DNA from: an uncultured Streptomyces sp.
Lineage (GTDB): Bacteria; Actinomycetota; Actinomycetes; Streptomycetales; Streptomycetaceae
NCBI RefSeq assembly: GCF_947488945.1
Contig: NZ_CANLBS010000024.1
Location: forward strand, 1-64,000
Direction: 5' to 3'
DNA: 64,000 nucleotides
A program made the translations under genes and the position numbers. Under the pieces are notes generated by a model. That model did no database searches, was not told the DNA's origin, and was given only the letters and a program-made list of their open reading frames with translations. This document shows, piece by piece, positions 23,991-32,751 of the stretch. Each line of letters begins with the position of its first letter. The stretch's first letter is position 1.

Positions 23991-26177
23991 TCACCCCGGT
24001 GCGACCGTGCCGTCCGCCAGCCCGTCGTACATGCCCTGCACCAGCATCCCACCCAGCCGTCCCGCCGTCCGCAGCGCCTCCTCGAACTCGGCGAGCGCCC
24101 GGAACCGTTCGCCGTACCGCCGTTGCTCGTCCAGCGGCAGCCGGGGCAGCCTCAGGCGGCGCGCGTCGAGCCGGACGGCGGTGGAGGCGTGGCTGCTGGC
24201 CTGCCGGTTGTTGACGGTGCCCCGCAGGAAGCCGGCCAGGAACCAGGGATCCAGGGCGGCCGGGTCGGGCCGCAGCAGTTGGAGGTTGCGGCCGAGGACG
24301 GCCCCCGCGGTGGCGGCGTCCACGACCCGCACCACGCCCGCCCCGCCGAGCAGCGGGACGACCACGTCGCCCTCGTCGAGGAGCACCGGCTCCTCCCCGC
24401 CGTCGGCGCCGCCCGGACCGGGGACCGCACCGGTGAGGACGTCGTGCTCGGTGAGGACGCGCCCGGGACCGGGTCCCGGGCGGGTGCCGGGACCGGCCGT
24501 GCGCAGCAGCAGCGCCCCGGCCCTGGCCAGTTCGCCGACGGTGGTGCGGGTCCGCCGCGCGACCTCGGCCGGCACGTCGCCGGGGGCCGCGGGCGGCGGG
24601 GTGAGGCGCGCGGTCAGTCCGAGGGTCTCGGCCAACCGGGCGCGCACGTCCTGGAGTTCGTCCGCGCCGCCGCCGGCCGTGGGCGGTGGCAGATGGCGGG
24701 CGGGGGCCAGGTCCACGTCGTCGTCGAGGAGTTCGACGACGGGGACCGCCCGGTGCACCGCGGTCCCGGGGGAAGCCGGACCCGGGCCCGGCCGCTCCGG
24801 TCCCGGCCCGTCCGCCGGGGCGGCGCCGGTCCCGTCGCCGTGGCCGAAGGCACTCCAGGCGTCGAGCACGGCCCGGTGCACGGACGCCCAGTCGGCCCGC
24901 TCGCGCCCGGCGCCCGCACCTGCCGTCCCGGACGCCGGGGCGGCGGCGTCGGCCGGGCCCGCGGTGTCCACCAGCAGGAGGGTGGGCGGCGGCACGGCCC
25001 CGGCCACCGGCTTGCGCAGCACCCAGAGGTGGAGCGGGACGCCGTACGGGGGCGCCGCGCCGGCGGGCAGCGCGACGACGGCCCGCAGCGCGCCCCGGCG
25101 CAGCAGGTCGGCACGCACCCGGCGGCCCGAGCGCCGGGAACCGGCGGCCGGGGGCATCAGCAGGACGGCGGTGCCGCCCTCCCTCAGCCGGGCCAGCGCG
25201 TGCTGCACCCATGCGAGCTCGGACTCGGTGCGGGCGGGCAGGCCGTACTCCCAGCGCGGATCGTAGGAGAGCTCGTCGTGGCCCCAGTTGCGCTCGTTGA
25301 ACGGGGGGTGGCACAGCACCACGTCGGCGGCGAGGCCGGGGAAGGCGTCGGCACGGAGGCTGTCGCCGGACGCCACCGCGAGGCAGGGCTGCTCCCCGGC
25401 GGCGGGTCCGGCGTTCAGGGCCAGCCGCAGCGCGGCGAGCGCGGCGAGCGCGGGATCGTTCTCCTGGGCGTACAGCGCGGCCGGGCCCCGGACCGCCCGC
25501 AGCAGTCCGGCCGTCCCGCAGGCGGGGTCCAGCACGGTCGGTCCGGGCACCCCGTCCGGGCGTCTGCGGCCCGGCGGAGGGCCGGCGAGTCCCGCCATCA
25601 GTTCGGCCAGGGCGGGCGGCGTCAGTGTGTACTGCCGTGCATTGGCGTCGAGTTGGCGCTGCACCAGGAACTCGAACGCCTGGCCCGCGCCCGTCTCGGC
25701 GGCGAGGTCGGCGACGGCCCGCAGCAGCGGGACGGAGGGCAGCAGCGCGTCGGGGACGGGCGGGGGCAGGGGGCCCGGACCGGGACCGAGCCGCACGGCC
25801 CGCGCCCCGTCGAACGCGTCGGGAAGGAGCCGCGCCAGTCGCTCGTCCGGTCCGGCGGCCATCTCCAGCCAGGCGGTGGGCCGTTCGCGGACGACGAGGA
25901 GGGCGCAGCCGGCGTGCACCAGCGCGGTCGGCGCCCCGGCCGGATGCCCGGCCACCTGCTGCCACACGCGCTCCCGCAGCGGGACCTCGGCCAGCTTGCC
26001 CTGGCCCCGGAGCCACTGCTCGACCTCGGCCAGCGCGAAGGACGGGCTGGTCTCGGTGCCGCCGACCGGCTTGGGGAAATCGGCGTGGCGCCGCCGCCAG
26101 TTGCTCACCGCGGCCCGGCCCACCCCCGCGAGCCGCGCGATTCCGGCGGCGGTCACCTCTGTCGCGCTCGTCGGCAC
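23991..26177 (-). CDS. Orphan HTH + N6-DNA-methylase-like + HsdS-like protein
   Basis: 728 aa. N-terminal HTH ('AAGIARLAGVGRAAVSNWRRRHADFPKPVGG', about 10-40), then a type I N6-adenine methylase fold: SAM motif 'VLDPACGTAGLLRAV' (Asp217) and, where motif IV NPPF should be, 'LCHPPFNERNWG' (His290). The C-terminal third resembles an HsdS target-recognition part ('FLRGTVNNRQASSHAS', 'LRLPRLPLDEQRRYGERFRAL'). No restriction (HsdR) or separate specificity gene is near. The Asn-to-His change predicts little or no methylation, so a DNA-binding/regulatory role is plausible. GTG at 26177 has GGGAG at 9 bases. Confidence 0.82.
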   Translation of the reverse strand: MPTSATEVTAAGIARLAGVGRAAVSNWRRRHADFPKPVGGTETSPSFALAEVEQWLRGQGKLAEVPLRERVWQQVAGHPAGAPTALVHAGCALLVVRERPTAWLEMAAGPDERLARLLPDAFDGARAVRLGPGPGPLPPPVPDALLPSVPLLRAVADLAAETGAGQAFEFLVQRQLDANARQYTLTPPALAELMAGLAGPPPGRRRPDGVPGPTVLDPACGTAGLLRAVRGPAALYAQENDPALAALAALRLALNAGPAAGEQPCLAVASGDSLRADAFPGLAADVVLCHPPFNERNWGHDELSYDPRWEYGLPARTESELAWVQHALARLREGGTAVLLMPPAAGSRRSGRRVRADLLRRGALRAVVALPAGAAPPYGVPLHLWVLRKPVAGAVPPPTLLLVDTAGPADAAAPASGTAGAGAGRERADWASVHRAVLDAWSAFGHGDGTGAAPADGPGPERPGPGPASPGTAVHRAVPVVELLDDDVDLAPARHLPPPTAGGGADELQDVRARLAETLGLTARLTPPPAAPGDVPAEVARRTRTTVGELARAGALLLRTAGPGTRPGPGPGRVLTEHDVLTGAVPGPGGADGGEEPVLLDEGDVVVPLLGGAGVVRVVDAATAGAVLGRNLQLLRPDPAALDPWFLAGFLRGTVNNRQASSHASTAVRLDARRLRLPRLPLDEQRRYGERFRALAEFEEALRTAGRLGGMLVQGMYDGLADGTVAPG

Positions 26178-26647
26178 TGAAGGTCTCCCTGGGTCCGTCC
26201 GTAATCCCTGTGCCCGCGAGCATACCGAGCCGCCGACGCTTCCATCAGTTCACAGCGCTGCGCAATGTGTTCACCGAATCTCGTGTTGACTCGGTTCACA
26301 GCTTCTGTTGTTATTGCGTCGTCTCCCCGGCGGCCCAACGGTCGGGCGGAGACCGCCGAACCGCGTGTACGGACCGCGCCCCACCGCGTTCGCACCGCGC
26401 CGCACCACCGTCGTTCCACCCCGTCCACACCCCCGGCCGCCGGGCGGTCCGACCGGTGCCACCCATCCGTACACAACCAGGGATGACCGGCCGGCCAGCG
26501 GGCGCGGACAGGCCGGCACGGCGGCGGCCGGGCATCGCCCCACGCCGCGTCTCCGCCCGTCCACACCCCGTTCTCCACCCGTCTTCGTCCGCCTCCCCTT
26601 GTCCACAGCCCGTCCACAGCACCCGTCCGCAGAAAGGAGGAACAGTC
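26178..26647. other. 470-base intergenic region with DnaA-box-like cluster
   Basis: No gene. On the plus strand it has TTGTCCACA at 26599-26607 (the preferred Streptomyces DnaA box), CCGTCCACA at 26421-26429, 26557-26565 and 26610-26618, and CCGTACACA at 26467-26475, all in the same orientation. The region also has an AT-richer patch at 26280-26330. It must contain the divergent promoters of the methylase-like gene and of the small membrane protein. Confidence 0.45.
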
Positions 26648-26959
26648 ATGGCCCACCCGAACCCGAGGTACGTGTTCGGCCCACCGCGTCCGGCCCGCCC
26701 GCCTGCACGGGACACGGTCGCCACGGCCGCCTTCGCGGTCGGGCTGATCGGCAGCGTGACCGGGCTGATCCGCCCGCTCTGCCTGCTCGCCGCGGGCCTG
26801 GGGCTGCTCGCGCTGGGACTCGGGACCGTGGCGCTGCGACGGGCCCGACGGCCCGGCACGGCCGACGACGGGCTCGCCGGATTCGGAGCCGTGCTCGGTG
26901 CGGTGACCCTGCTGCTCGCGCTGGTCGGCGCCGTACTCGGCGCCTCCGGCCCGTCCTGA
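26648..26959 (+). CDS. Small membrane protein (DUF4190-like)
   Basis: 103 aa with a basic N terminus and three hydrophobic segments (about 25-45, 45-62, 80-100), ending 'ALVGAVLGASGPS'. The pattern of two small Gly/Ala-rich helices resembles DUF4190-type proteins, but I cannot assign a function. The ATG is preceded by a very strong AAAGGAGG box. It lies 74 bases before a lipoprotein gene in the same direction. Confidence 0.65.
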   Translation: MAHPNPRYVFGPPRPARPPARDTVATAAFAVGLIGSVTGLIRPLCLLAAGLGLLALGLGTVALRRARRPGTADDGLAGFGAVLGAVTLLLALVGAVLGASGPS

Positions 26960-27033
26960 CCGACCACCACCCGCTCGCGCGTACATCTCACACCTTCGGC
27001 ACCGATCACCCTCACCCACCCAGGAGTTCCACC

Positions 27034-27807
27034 ATGCGCACCGCCCCCCGTACCCTCGCCACCTCGGTGTGCGCCCTGTCCCTGCTGGCCACCCTCGCCG
27101 CCTGCGGCAGCGGCACGCAGGACGGCGCCGCGGGCGGACGACCGGATGCCGCGTCGTCCGCGCCGAAGAAGAAGGAGCCCTTCGCCGGAGTCTCCGGGCC
27201 CGAACTGACCGACAAGGCCATGGAGGCGACGAGAGCGGCGACGTCCCTGCGGATCAAGCTCGACATGACGACCACGGACGGGCCGGTCAAGGCGGACTTC
27301 GCGTCCGCCAAGAGCGGCGAGTGCACCGGCACCCTGCACATCGGCACGTCGGGAGCGATGGATGTCGTCAAGATCGGCGGCACCGCCTGGACGCGGATGG
27401 ACGAGGCGATGCTCCGCGAGCAGCTGACCGAGGAGTCGGCCGCCGACGTGGACGCCACCGTGGACCTCCTGGCGGGTCGCTGGACGGAGGCGAAGACGTC
27501 CGACCCCGACGTCGCGGACACCCTCGGGTTCTGCGACCTGGAGTCGCTGCTCGGCGGCTTCGAGGGCGGGGACACGGAGGCGAAGCGGGGCGCCGTCACC
27601 ACCCACGCCGGGCAGCCGGCGATCGAACTCAGCGAGAAGGACGGGAAGGAGACCTACACCTTCCTCGTCGCGGCCAAGGGCGAGCCCCGCCTGCTCCGGC
27701 TCGTGTCCCGCGGCGGCGAGGAGCCGATGACGATGGAACTCTCCGACTTCGACCGGCCGGTCGAGGCGAAGAAGCCCGCCGCGAAGGACATCGTGGACCT
27801 GGACTGA
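27034..27807 (+). CDS. Lipoprotein, LppX/LprG-like
   Basis: 257 aa. Signal peptide and lipobox LAAC (Cys 24), then a short Ala/Gly linker and KKK cluster, then a domain resembling mycobacterial LppX/LprAFG proteins ('LTDKAMEATRAATSLRIKLDM', 'MDVVKIGGTAWTRMD', 'TFLVAAKGEPRLLRL'). By family these bind lipids or glycolipids outside the membrane; ligand unknown here. ATG at 27034 with CAGGAG. Confidence 0.72.
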   Translation: MRTAPRTLATSVCALSLLATLAACGSGTQDGAAGGRPDAASSAPKKKEPFAGVSGPELTDKAMEATRAATSLRIKLDMTTTDGPVKADFASAKSGECTGTLHIGTSGAMDVVKIGGTAWTRMDEAMLREQLTEESAADVDATVDLLAGRWTEAKTSDPDVADTLGFCDLESLLGGFEGGDTEAKRGAVTTHAGQPAIELSEKDGKETYTFLVAAKGEPRLLRLVSRGGEEPMTMELSDFDRPVEAKKPAAKDIVDLD

Positions 27808-27817
27808 CGCACGACCA

Positions 27818-27842
27818 GGCCGGTGGCGGACCGCCACCGGCC
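27818..27842. terminator. Bidirectional terminator
   Basis: GGCCGGTGGCGG and CCGCCACCGGCC are perfect inverted repeats (about 9 paired bases plus a CG-rich loop) between the convergent lipoprotein and the minus-strand gene. Confidence 0.75.
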
Positions 27843-27850
27843 GGGCCCCG

Positions 27851-28864
27851 TCAACCGCGCGGCCGCAACCGCTGGAGGACCGCCCCGCGTGCTGCCCTCG
27901 TGCGCGCCGCACGATAGGCGAGACGCCCGTACGGCAGGTAGCGCCACGGCAGGGCGTCGGAGTAACCGTCGACATGGCGGAACTGCTCCACCGCCTCCCG
28001 GTACCTGCCCTGCTTCAGCAGGAAATGGGCCAGCAGGTGGCGCACCTCGGGCAGCCGCGGATGGTCACCGGCTTCCGCCACGTCCGCCAGGGCCGCGTCC
28101 ACCATGCGCCGCACCTCGGTGCTCCGGTAGGCCGCGTCCGGCACCTCGCCGTCCTCGTGCTCGTACCAGGCGATCAGGGGAAGCGCCGTCAGCAGGCTCC
28201 CGCGCGGCGCACCCGCCGCGGCCTTCTCGGCGTACGTGCGCGCCATCCCCTTGGTACCGCGCCACTTGGCACACCAGTACTGCAGAGCCGAGGCGTGCGC
28301 GCCGAAGTGGTAGGGGGCACGCGCGTCGACCTGCTCCGAGAGGGACCGCATGTCGCGGTTGGGATAGCCGAGTCCGAGGGCCACCCACATCTCCGCGACC
28401 AGGGGGGCGGGGTCCTCCGGGGCGAGCGAAGCGGCACGCGCCAGATCGTCCCGGGCGCCGAACAGCACCTGGTGGAAGCCCTCGAACGCCTTCGCGGAGG
28501 TGTGCCGGGCGAACCGTGCTCCCCGGAGCTTCCACGCGTACCGGATCGTGGTCTCGGCCCGCAGCAACGCGGCGTCCGGGTCCGTAGGGCGTGCCTCCTG
28601 CCAGGCCACGAGCCAGGCGTCCCCCTTCCTCGCCGCCCGGTACCCCAGCCTGTTCGCGTACAGGGACCGGCGTTCCCAGTCTCCCGCCGTGTCGCGGAAC
28701 AGGTCCGCGACGGGCTCCCATCGGCCGCGCGACGCGGCGGCCAAGGCCCGCTCCAGAGCGGGATCGCGGCCCGCCAGCCGGGGATTGATCCGCTTCAGGG
28801 GCAGCAGGAAGAAGCAGACCCAGCAAACGGCGGCCAGCACGGCGAGCCATATGAGGACGTTCAC
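27851..28864 (-). CDS. Membrane-anchored TPR-like hypothetical protein
   Basis: 337 aa. One N-terminal membrane helix (about 3-23) with a short basic stop-transfer segment, then an all-helical body of repeated pairs ('LERALAAASRGRWEPVADLFRDT', 'VRHLLAHFLLKQGRYREAVEQFRHV') typical of tetratricopeptide-like scaffolds facing the cytosol. No catalytic motif. I do not recognise a named family. GTG at 28864 has AGGA 8 bases upstream. Confidence 0.7.
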   Translation of the reverse strand: MNVLIWLAVLAAVCWVCFFLLPLKRINPRLAGRDPALERALAAASRGRWEPVADLFRDTAGDWERRSLYANRLGYRAARKGDAWLVAWQEARPTDPDAALLRAETTIRYAWKLRGARFARHTSAKAFEGFHQVLFGARDDLARAASLAPEDPAPLVAEMWVALGLGYPNRDMRSLSEQVDARAPYHFGAHASALQYWCAKWRGTKGMARTYAEKAAAGAPRGSLLTALPLIAWYEHEDGEVPDAAYRSTEVRRMVDAALADVAEAGDHPRLPEVRHLLAHFLLKQGRYREAVEQFRHVDGYSDALPWRYLPYGRLAYRAARTRAARGAVLQRLRPRG

Positions 28865-29108
28865 GGATGGTTCCTGTCAGGGACGGTGGGGCTCACCCGC
28901 CGGTGACGGCGCACCAGGACGCACAACCGTTCCGGAACGCCCGCATGCACGAACCTCCGCCCCCGGCACCGCCCCCCGGCCCGCCCCACTGGCGGTCCGC
29001 TCATGGGGAGCGTGGCCTCGGTGAAGCGGACAGCGTATCCACGTCCCGCACCGGGGCCCCGAGCGGCCACCGCCGCCACCCGCCGAGGTCCGGCCGCAGT
29101 CGGCCCCC

Positions 29109-29882
29109 TCAGCCCCCGCACTGCGCCAGCATCGCCTTCTTGTCGGCCGCCGTCACCGGGAGGTCGTACTTCAGCGACACCTGGGCGAACCGGACCGCGT
29201 AGGAGCAGCGGATCGCCTTGTACGGGGGCAGCCAGGCGGCCGGGCCGGAGTCGCTCTTGGCGCCGTTGGCGGGGCCGTCGACGGGGATGAGGTTGAGCGG
29301 GTCGTTGGCGATCTGCTCCCGCTTGGACTCGTTCCAGCGCGCCGCGCCCATCTGCCAGTCGTACGACAGCGGCATGACGTGATCGATCTGGACCGTGGTG
29401 GCCTTCTGCTTCTTCCAGTCGATCGTCCGGCCGGTGTACGGGTCCTTCAGCGTCAGGGAGACGACGACGCAGTCCGAACCGGACCGCAGGGCCACGTCCT
29501 TGCCGTCGCGGGCCAGCAGGTCGTTGCGGGTGTCGCAGCCGTTGCGGGACAGCGGTATGCCGTCCACGGAGTCCTTCCAGGCGTAGCCGAACTCGTCCCG
29601 GTCGTACCCCGTCTTCGGCCCGCGCCCCTTGGTGGCCACCTTCTCGATGATCTTCCGGGCCTCCGCCCGGTCCGCCTCGGAGGTCAGCGGCGCGAGACCG
29701 GGCTTGGTGCCGTCCGGGTTGTCCAGCGGGCTCGCGCCGAAGCCCTCCACCGGGCCGCCGCCCGGCGCCGCGCCCGAGGAGCCTGGTTCGGCGGCGAGGT
29801 CCTCGGGTTGGCAGCCGGCCAGGGCCAGCACGGCCACGGCGCTCAGGGCCGGCAGTGCCACTCGGTACGCGCGGGAAGTCAT
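29109..29882 (-). CDS. HNH-family (DUF1524/GmrSD-like) nuclease lipoprotein
   Basis: 257 aa. Signal with lipobox LAGC (Cys about 24), then a Gly/Pro linker, then a secreted HNH nuclease domain: 'DEFGYAWKD', 'CDTRNDLLARD', the metal-binding 'IDHVMPLSYDW', and 'NDPLNLIPVDGPANGAKSD'. These His/Asn positions match the common Streptomyces exported HNH family. It probably cleaves extracellular DNA while tethered to the membrane. I choose ATG at 29882; a GTG directly before it is possible. Confidence 0.87.
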   Translation of the reverse strand: MTSRAYRVALPALSAVAVLALAGCQPEDLAAEPGSSGAAPGGGPVEGFGASPLDNPDGTKPGLAPLTSEADRAEARKIIEKVATKGRGPKTGYDRDEFGYAWKDSVDGIPLSRNGCDTRNDLLARDGKDVALRSGSDCVVVSLTLKDPYTGRTIDWKKQKATTVQIDHVMPLSYDWQMGAARWNESKREQIANDPLNLIPVDGPANGAKSDSGPAAWLPPYKAIRCSYAVRFAQVSLKYDLPVTAADKKAMLAQCGG

Positions 29883-30030
29883 CACTGGGAGCCGTCCTGA
29901 AGGTGTAGTGGGCCGAACCCGGGAATCCTACGGACGTGTTCCCCGCCGACGGGGGTTCATGACCGGCCCTCGACGGACCGGATGGCGGAGCACCGCCGGG
30001 CCCTGGTCTCCGCCGTGTGCGAACGGGTGG

Positions 30031-30999
30031 TCAGATCCTGCCGATACCCAGGGTGTTCACGGACGGGAGCAGGCCGGAGCCGATGGTCTCCAGCCACCAC
30101 GTCCCCAGCAACTCCACCAGGCGCTCGCGTTCGCCCGCGTCGAGCGCCCCCCACGGTTGCGCGGCCGCCTCGTCGGTGTGCCGCTCGACCTCGGTCCGCA
30201 GCGCGCGGCCGGCTTCCGTCGCCGTACCGGCGGCGTCCACGAGGCCGCGCAGGTGGAGGCGCCGGCGGGCGGCGGCCCACTCGTCCGGACTCCAGCCGCG
30301 GCTGGCGAAGACGTCGACGGGCGCGGCTCCGACCGCCGCGAAGGAGACCAGTGACTCGACCGGGTCCAGCCCCGCCGCGACCAGCGCCGCGACATGGCCG
30401 TCCCCCCGGTGCTCCCGTAGCACGGTCGCCGCCTGCCAGAGCACCAGATGCGGCGAACCGGGCCAGGGCAGAGCCGCGTTGGCGTCGGCGAGGGGGCGCT
30501 CCGGGAAGGGCACGGGGCCGCCCGTACGGGAGGCCCCGGACGCCAGGTCTCCCGTACGGGACACGCCGGACGCCAGTTCGCCCCCGCGGGTTCCGGTCGC
30601 GGCGCGCTCCGCCGCGCGACGGGCCAGCGCCGCCGCCTCCGCGAACTCGGGGCCCTCGACCCGCTCGCCGAACAGCGTCCGGTAGGCCCGGTCCACCGCG
30701 CGCGACCGCGCCGCGAGCACCTCGGCCGGGGCGGCGACGCCCCAGGCGGCCGGAACGTACCGGCGGACGGTGGCGGGGCTGAAGCTGTGGAAGGTCCGGA
30801 CGACTTCGTCCGCGTCCGGTCCCGGCCCGTCGCCCGCCAGGGGCGCCGCCCGCCAGGCGAAGTAGCTGGGCCAGCGCTCCTCGACGTCGAACCCGAGCGC
30901 GGCGGCCTCCTCGAACGCCTCGGGCGCGTAGTAAAGCACGGCGTGCAGCGGCTCCAGCAGGTGCCACATCTGACGCGTACGGCCTTGTTCGTCGGTCAC
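30031..30999 (-). CDS. SCO6745-family protein
   Basis: 322 aa, helical. The N-terminal 'RQMWHLLEPLHAVLYYAPEAFEEAAALGFDVEERWPSYFAWRAAPL' and 'ARRRLHLRGLVDAAGTATEAGRALR' match the actinobacterial SCO6745 family, whose C-terminal part looks like a winged-helix fold; function unknown. Start GTG at 30999 follows GGGAAGG; in-frame ATG/GTG codons further upstream overlap the operator and are less likely. It is transcribed divergently from the TetR gene, which probably controls it. A 30-base repeat inside encodes two LASG(V/A)SRTG units. Confidence 0.75.
   Translation of the reverse strand: MTDEQGRTRQMWHLLEPLHAVLYYAPEAFEEAAALGFDVEERWPSYFAWRAAPLAGDGPGPDADEVVRTFHSFSPATVRRYVPAAWGVAAPAEVLAARSRAVDRAYRTLFGERVEGPEFAEAAALARRAAERAATGTRGGELASGVSRTGDLASGASRTGGPVPFPERPLADANAALPWPGSPHLVLWQAATVLREHRGDGHVAALVAAGLDPVESLVSFAAVGAAPVDVFASRGWSPDEWAAARRRLHLRGLVDAAGTATEAGRALRTEVERHTDEAAAQPWGALDAGERERLVELLGTWWLETIGSGLLPSVNTLGIGRI
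30521..30595 (-). repeat. 30-bp tandem repeat inside the SCO6745-family gene
   Basis: Two and a half direct copies of a 30-base unit (30521-30550, 30551-30580, partial to 30595) encode LASGVSRTGD-like repeats in frame. It looks like a recent expansion in a surface loop. Confidence 0.6.
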
Positions 31000-31040
31000 G
31001 GTGTTCGGCCTTCCCTCGTCCCGTACCACCGGCATCCGGC

Positions 31041-31103
31041 AATCTAGCCAGTGACTAGATGACCAGAGTCCGCCCACCCGTCGAACTTGTCAATGCCTAG
31101 ATT
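31041..31103. promoter_or_regulatory. Paired TetR operators in the divergent promoter
   Basis: Site 1 (31042-31060) is ATCTAG-N7-CTAGAT. Site 2 (31086-31103), read on the minus strand as AATCTAGGCATTGACAAG, matches site 1 at 14 of 18 positions, in opposite orientation. Each site carries TAGATT, usable as a -10 for the gene it faces, so bound repressor would block both promoters. This is a typical arrangement for a TetR autoregulator and its divergent target. Confidence 0.6.
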
Positions 31104-31120
31104 CGGCGTACGGTACGACC

Positions 31121-31702
31121 ATGAGCAGCCCGCACCCCTACCACCACGGCGATTTGCGCCACGCCCTCCTGTCGGCGGCCCTCGACGTGGTCGCCGCCGA
31201 CGGGCCGGGGGCGCTGAGCCTGCGTGACCTGGCGCGCCGCGCCGGCGTCTCGCACGCGGCCCCGGCCCACCACTTCAAGGACCGGGCCGGCCTGCTGACG
31301 GCCATCGCCGCCGAGGGGTACACCCTCTTCGCCGACGCCCTCGCCGCCGTCCCCGACCTGCGGGAACGCGGAGCCCAGTACGTGCGCTTCGCCCGCACGC
31401 ACCCGGCGCACTTCCAGGTGATGTTCCAGCCCGCGCTGTACCGCACCGACGACCCGGAGCTCGTCGCGGCGCGCGGGCGTGCCGGGCGGGCGCTGAGCCA
31501 GGGGGTCGCGGGCCTGCCGGGGGAAGGGCGGAACGGGGCCGACGCCCGCGAGGCCGGAATCGCCGCCTGGTCCCTCGCGCACGGCTTCGCCGCACTGCTG
31601 CTCAGCCGGAACCTGGACGACTTCCTCGCGGACCGCGACCCGGAGGAGGTCTTCCGCTCCCTCGCGGGCCTGCTCTTCCGGCCCGGGACCGACGGCGGCT
31701 GA
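31121..31702 (+). CDS. TetR/AcrR-family regulator with WHG domain
   Basis: 193 aa. The N-terminal HTH is 'LRHALLSAALDVVAADGPGALSLRDLARRAGVSHAAPAHHFKDRAGLLTAIAAEGY', and the C-terminal 'WSLAHGFAALLL' is the WHG signature of this TetR subgroup. By family it is a ligand-responsive repressor. It is divergent from the SCO6745-family gene with matching palindromic sites between. ATG at 31121 has only a weak ribosome site. Confidence 0.9.
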   Translation: MSSPHPYHHGDLRHALLSAALDVVAADGPGALSLRDLARRAGVSHAAPAHHFKDRAGLLTAIAAEGYTLFADALAAVPDLRERGAQYVRFARTHPAHFQVMFQPALYRTDDPELVAARGRAGRALSQGVAGLPGEGRNGADAREAGIAAWSLAHGFAALLLSRNLDDFLADRDPEEVFRSLAGLLFRPGTDGG

Positions 31703-31760
31703 GCGAGCCGCGGGGGAAAACCCGGCCGGACGGAGAGTGGGACGTCAGACGCGCGGGACG

Positions 31761-32300
31761 TCAGACCCGCTCCAGCGGCAGGTGCGGCCCCTGGGGAAGC
31801 TCCGCTTCGATCGTGTCGCCCGGACGCACGACGCCGCCCTCCTTCACGATGCTCATGATCCCCGCCTTGCGCACGATGTTCCCGGCTCCGTCCCGGCCGA
31901 CGACCTGCTTCAACAGCCCGTCCCGGAAACGGTCGATCTGCAGGCACGGGTTGCGCAGGCCGGTCACCTCCAGCACCGCTTCGCCGATGCGCAGCAGCGT
32001 GCCGGCCGGCAGGCCGAGCAGATCGATGCCGCTGGTGGTGATGTTCTCGCCGAGGTCACCCGGCGCCACCTCGAACCCCTCCGGGCGGACCTCCGCGAAG
32101 AGTTCCTCGTGGATGAGGTGAACCTGGCGCAGATTCGGCCGGGTGGGGTCCTGCGCCATCCGGGAGCGGTGCTTGACCGTCACCCCGGCGTGCACGTCGC
32201 CCTCCACGCCGAGCCCGGCGAGCAGCGTGATGCTGTCCCGGTTCGGCTTCGTGAAGGCGTACTCGCCGTTGCTGCTCACGGCCGTCACTGTCCCGCTCAT
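31761..32300 (-). CDS. MOSC-domain protein
   Basis: 179 aa, one MOSC domain (molybdenum cofactor sulfurase C-terminal fold). 'GLGVEGDVHAGVTVKHRSR', 'NLRQVHLIHEELF', 'GDLGENITTSGIDLLGLPAGT', and 'TGLRNPCLQIDRF' with the conserved Cys. By family it handles sulfur on or near the molybdenum cofactor, or detoxifies oxidised nitrogen compounds; substrate unknown. ATG at 32300 with GAGGAGG at 8 bases. Confidence 0.88.
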   Translation of the reverse strand: MSGTVTAVSSNGEYAFTKPNRDSITLLAGLGVEGDVHAGVTVKHRSRMAQDPTRPNLRQVHLIHEELFAEVRPEGFEVAPGDLGENITTSGIDLLGLPAGTLLRIGEAVLEVTGLRNPCLQIDRFRDGLLKQVVGRDGAGNIVRKAGIMSIVKEGGVVRPGDTIEAELPQGPHLPLERV

Positions 32301-32751
32301 CCTCGGACCCCTCCTCGCCGGCACTCACTGCTCACGACCCTATCCCCGGCCCTGAGGCACGGCGGCGGGGCACCCGCCACCGACCGGGGGGCGGGCTCCG
32401 TACCGGCACGTTCCCGGCGGCGACGCGGTCTCCCCGGTGTCCGCCCGGCTCCCGGACCGCCGCGCCGCGCCTCGAACGCTCCGGCGCGTTCACCGTGCGG
32501 TGCGGACGCCGGACCGTCCGCGCCGGACGATGGAACCGCAGATGGCGGCGGTACGGGGACCGGGGCGCGTGGGCCGGGGCGCGCGCTCTCCGGGCCCGGC
32601 GAGGGCGTCCGGTGCGGCGCGGCGTGCTCCCGCACGCCGTAGGCGGCGGGCGGGACCGCGCCGCACACTCCGATCAGGTCCCGGCCGCGCCCTTCCGTGA
32701 CAGGTACCGGCCGGGACCTTCGCCCCGTGTCGTGCGCACCGAAAGGCCGTC
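32301..32751. other. 450-base region without a gene
   Basis: Between the MOSC gene and the secreted protein gene. Very GC-rich low-information sequence; the open frames have neither ribosome sites nor recognisable products. It should contain the divergent promoters; I cannot place them. Confidence 0.4.

Noticed and set aside
23991..26177. Type I restriction-modification system
   Set aside because: Only one gene is present, there is no HsdR, and the methylase catalytic motif is changed.
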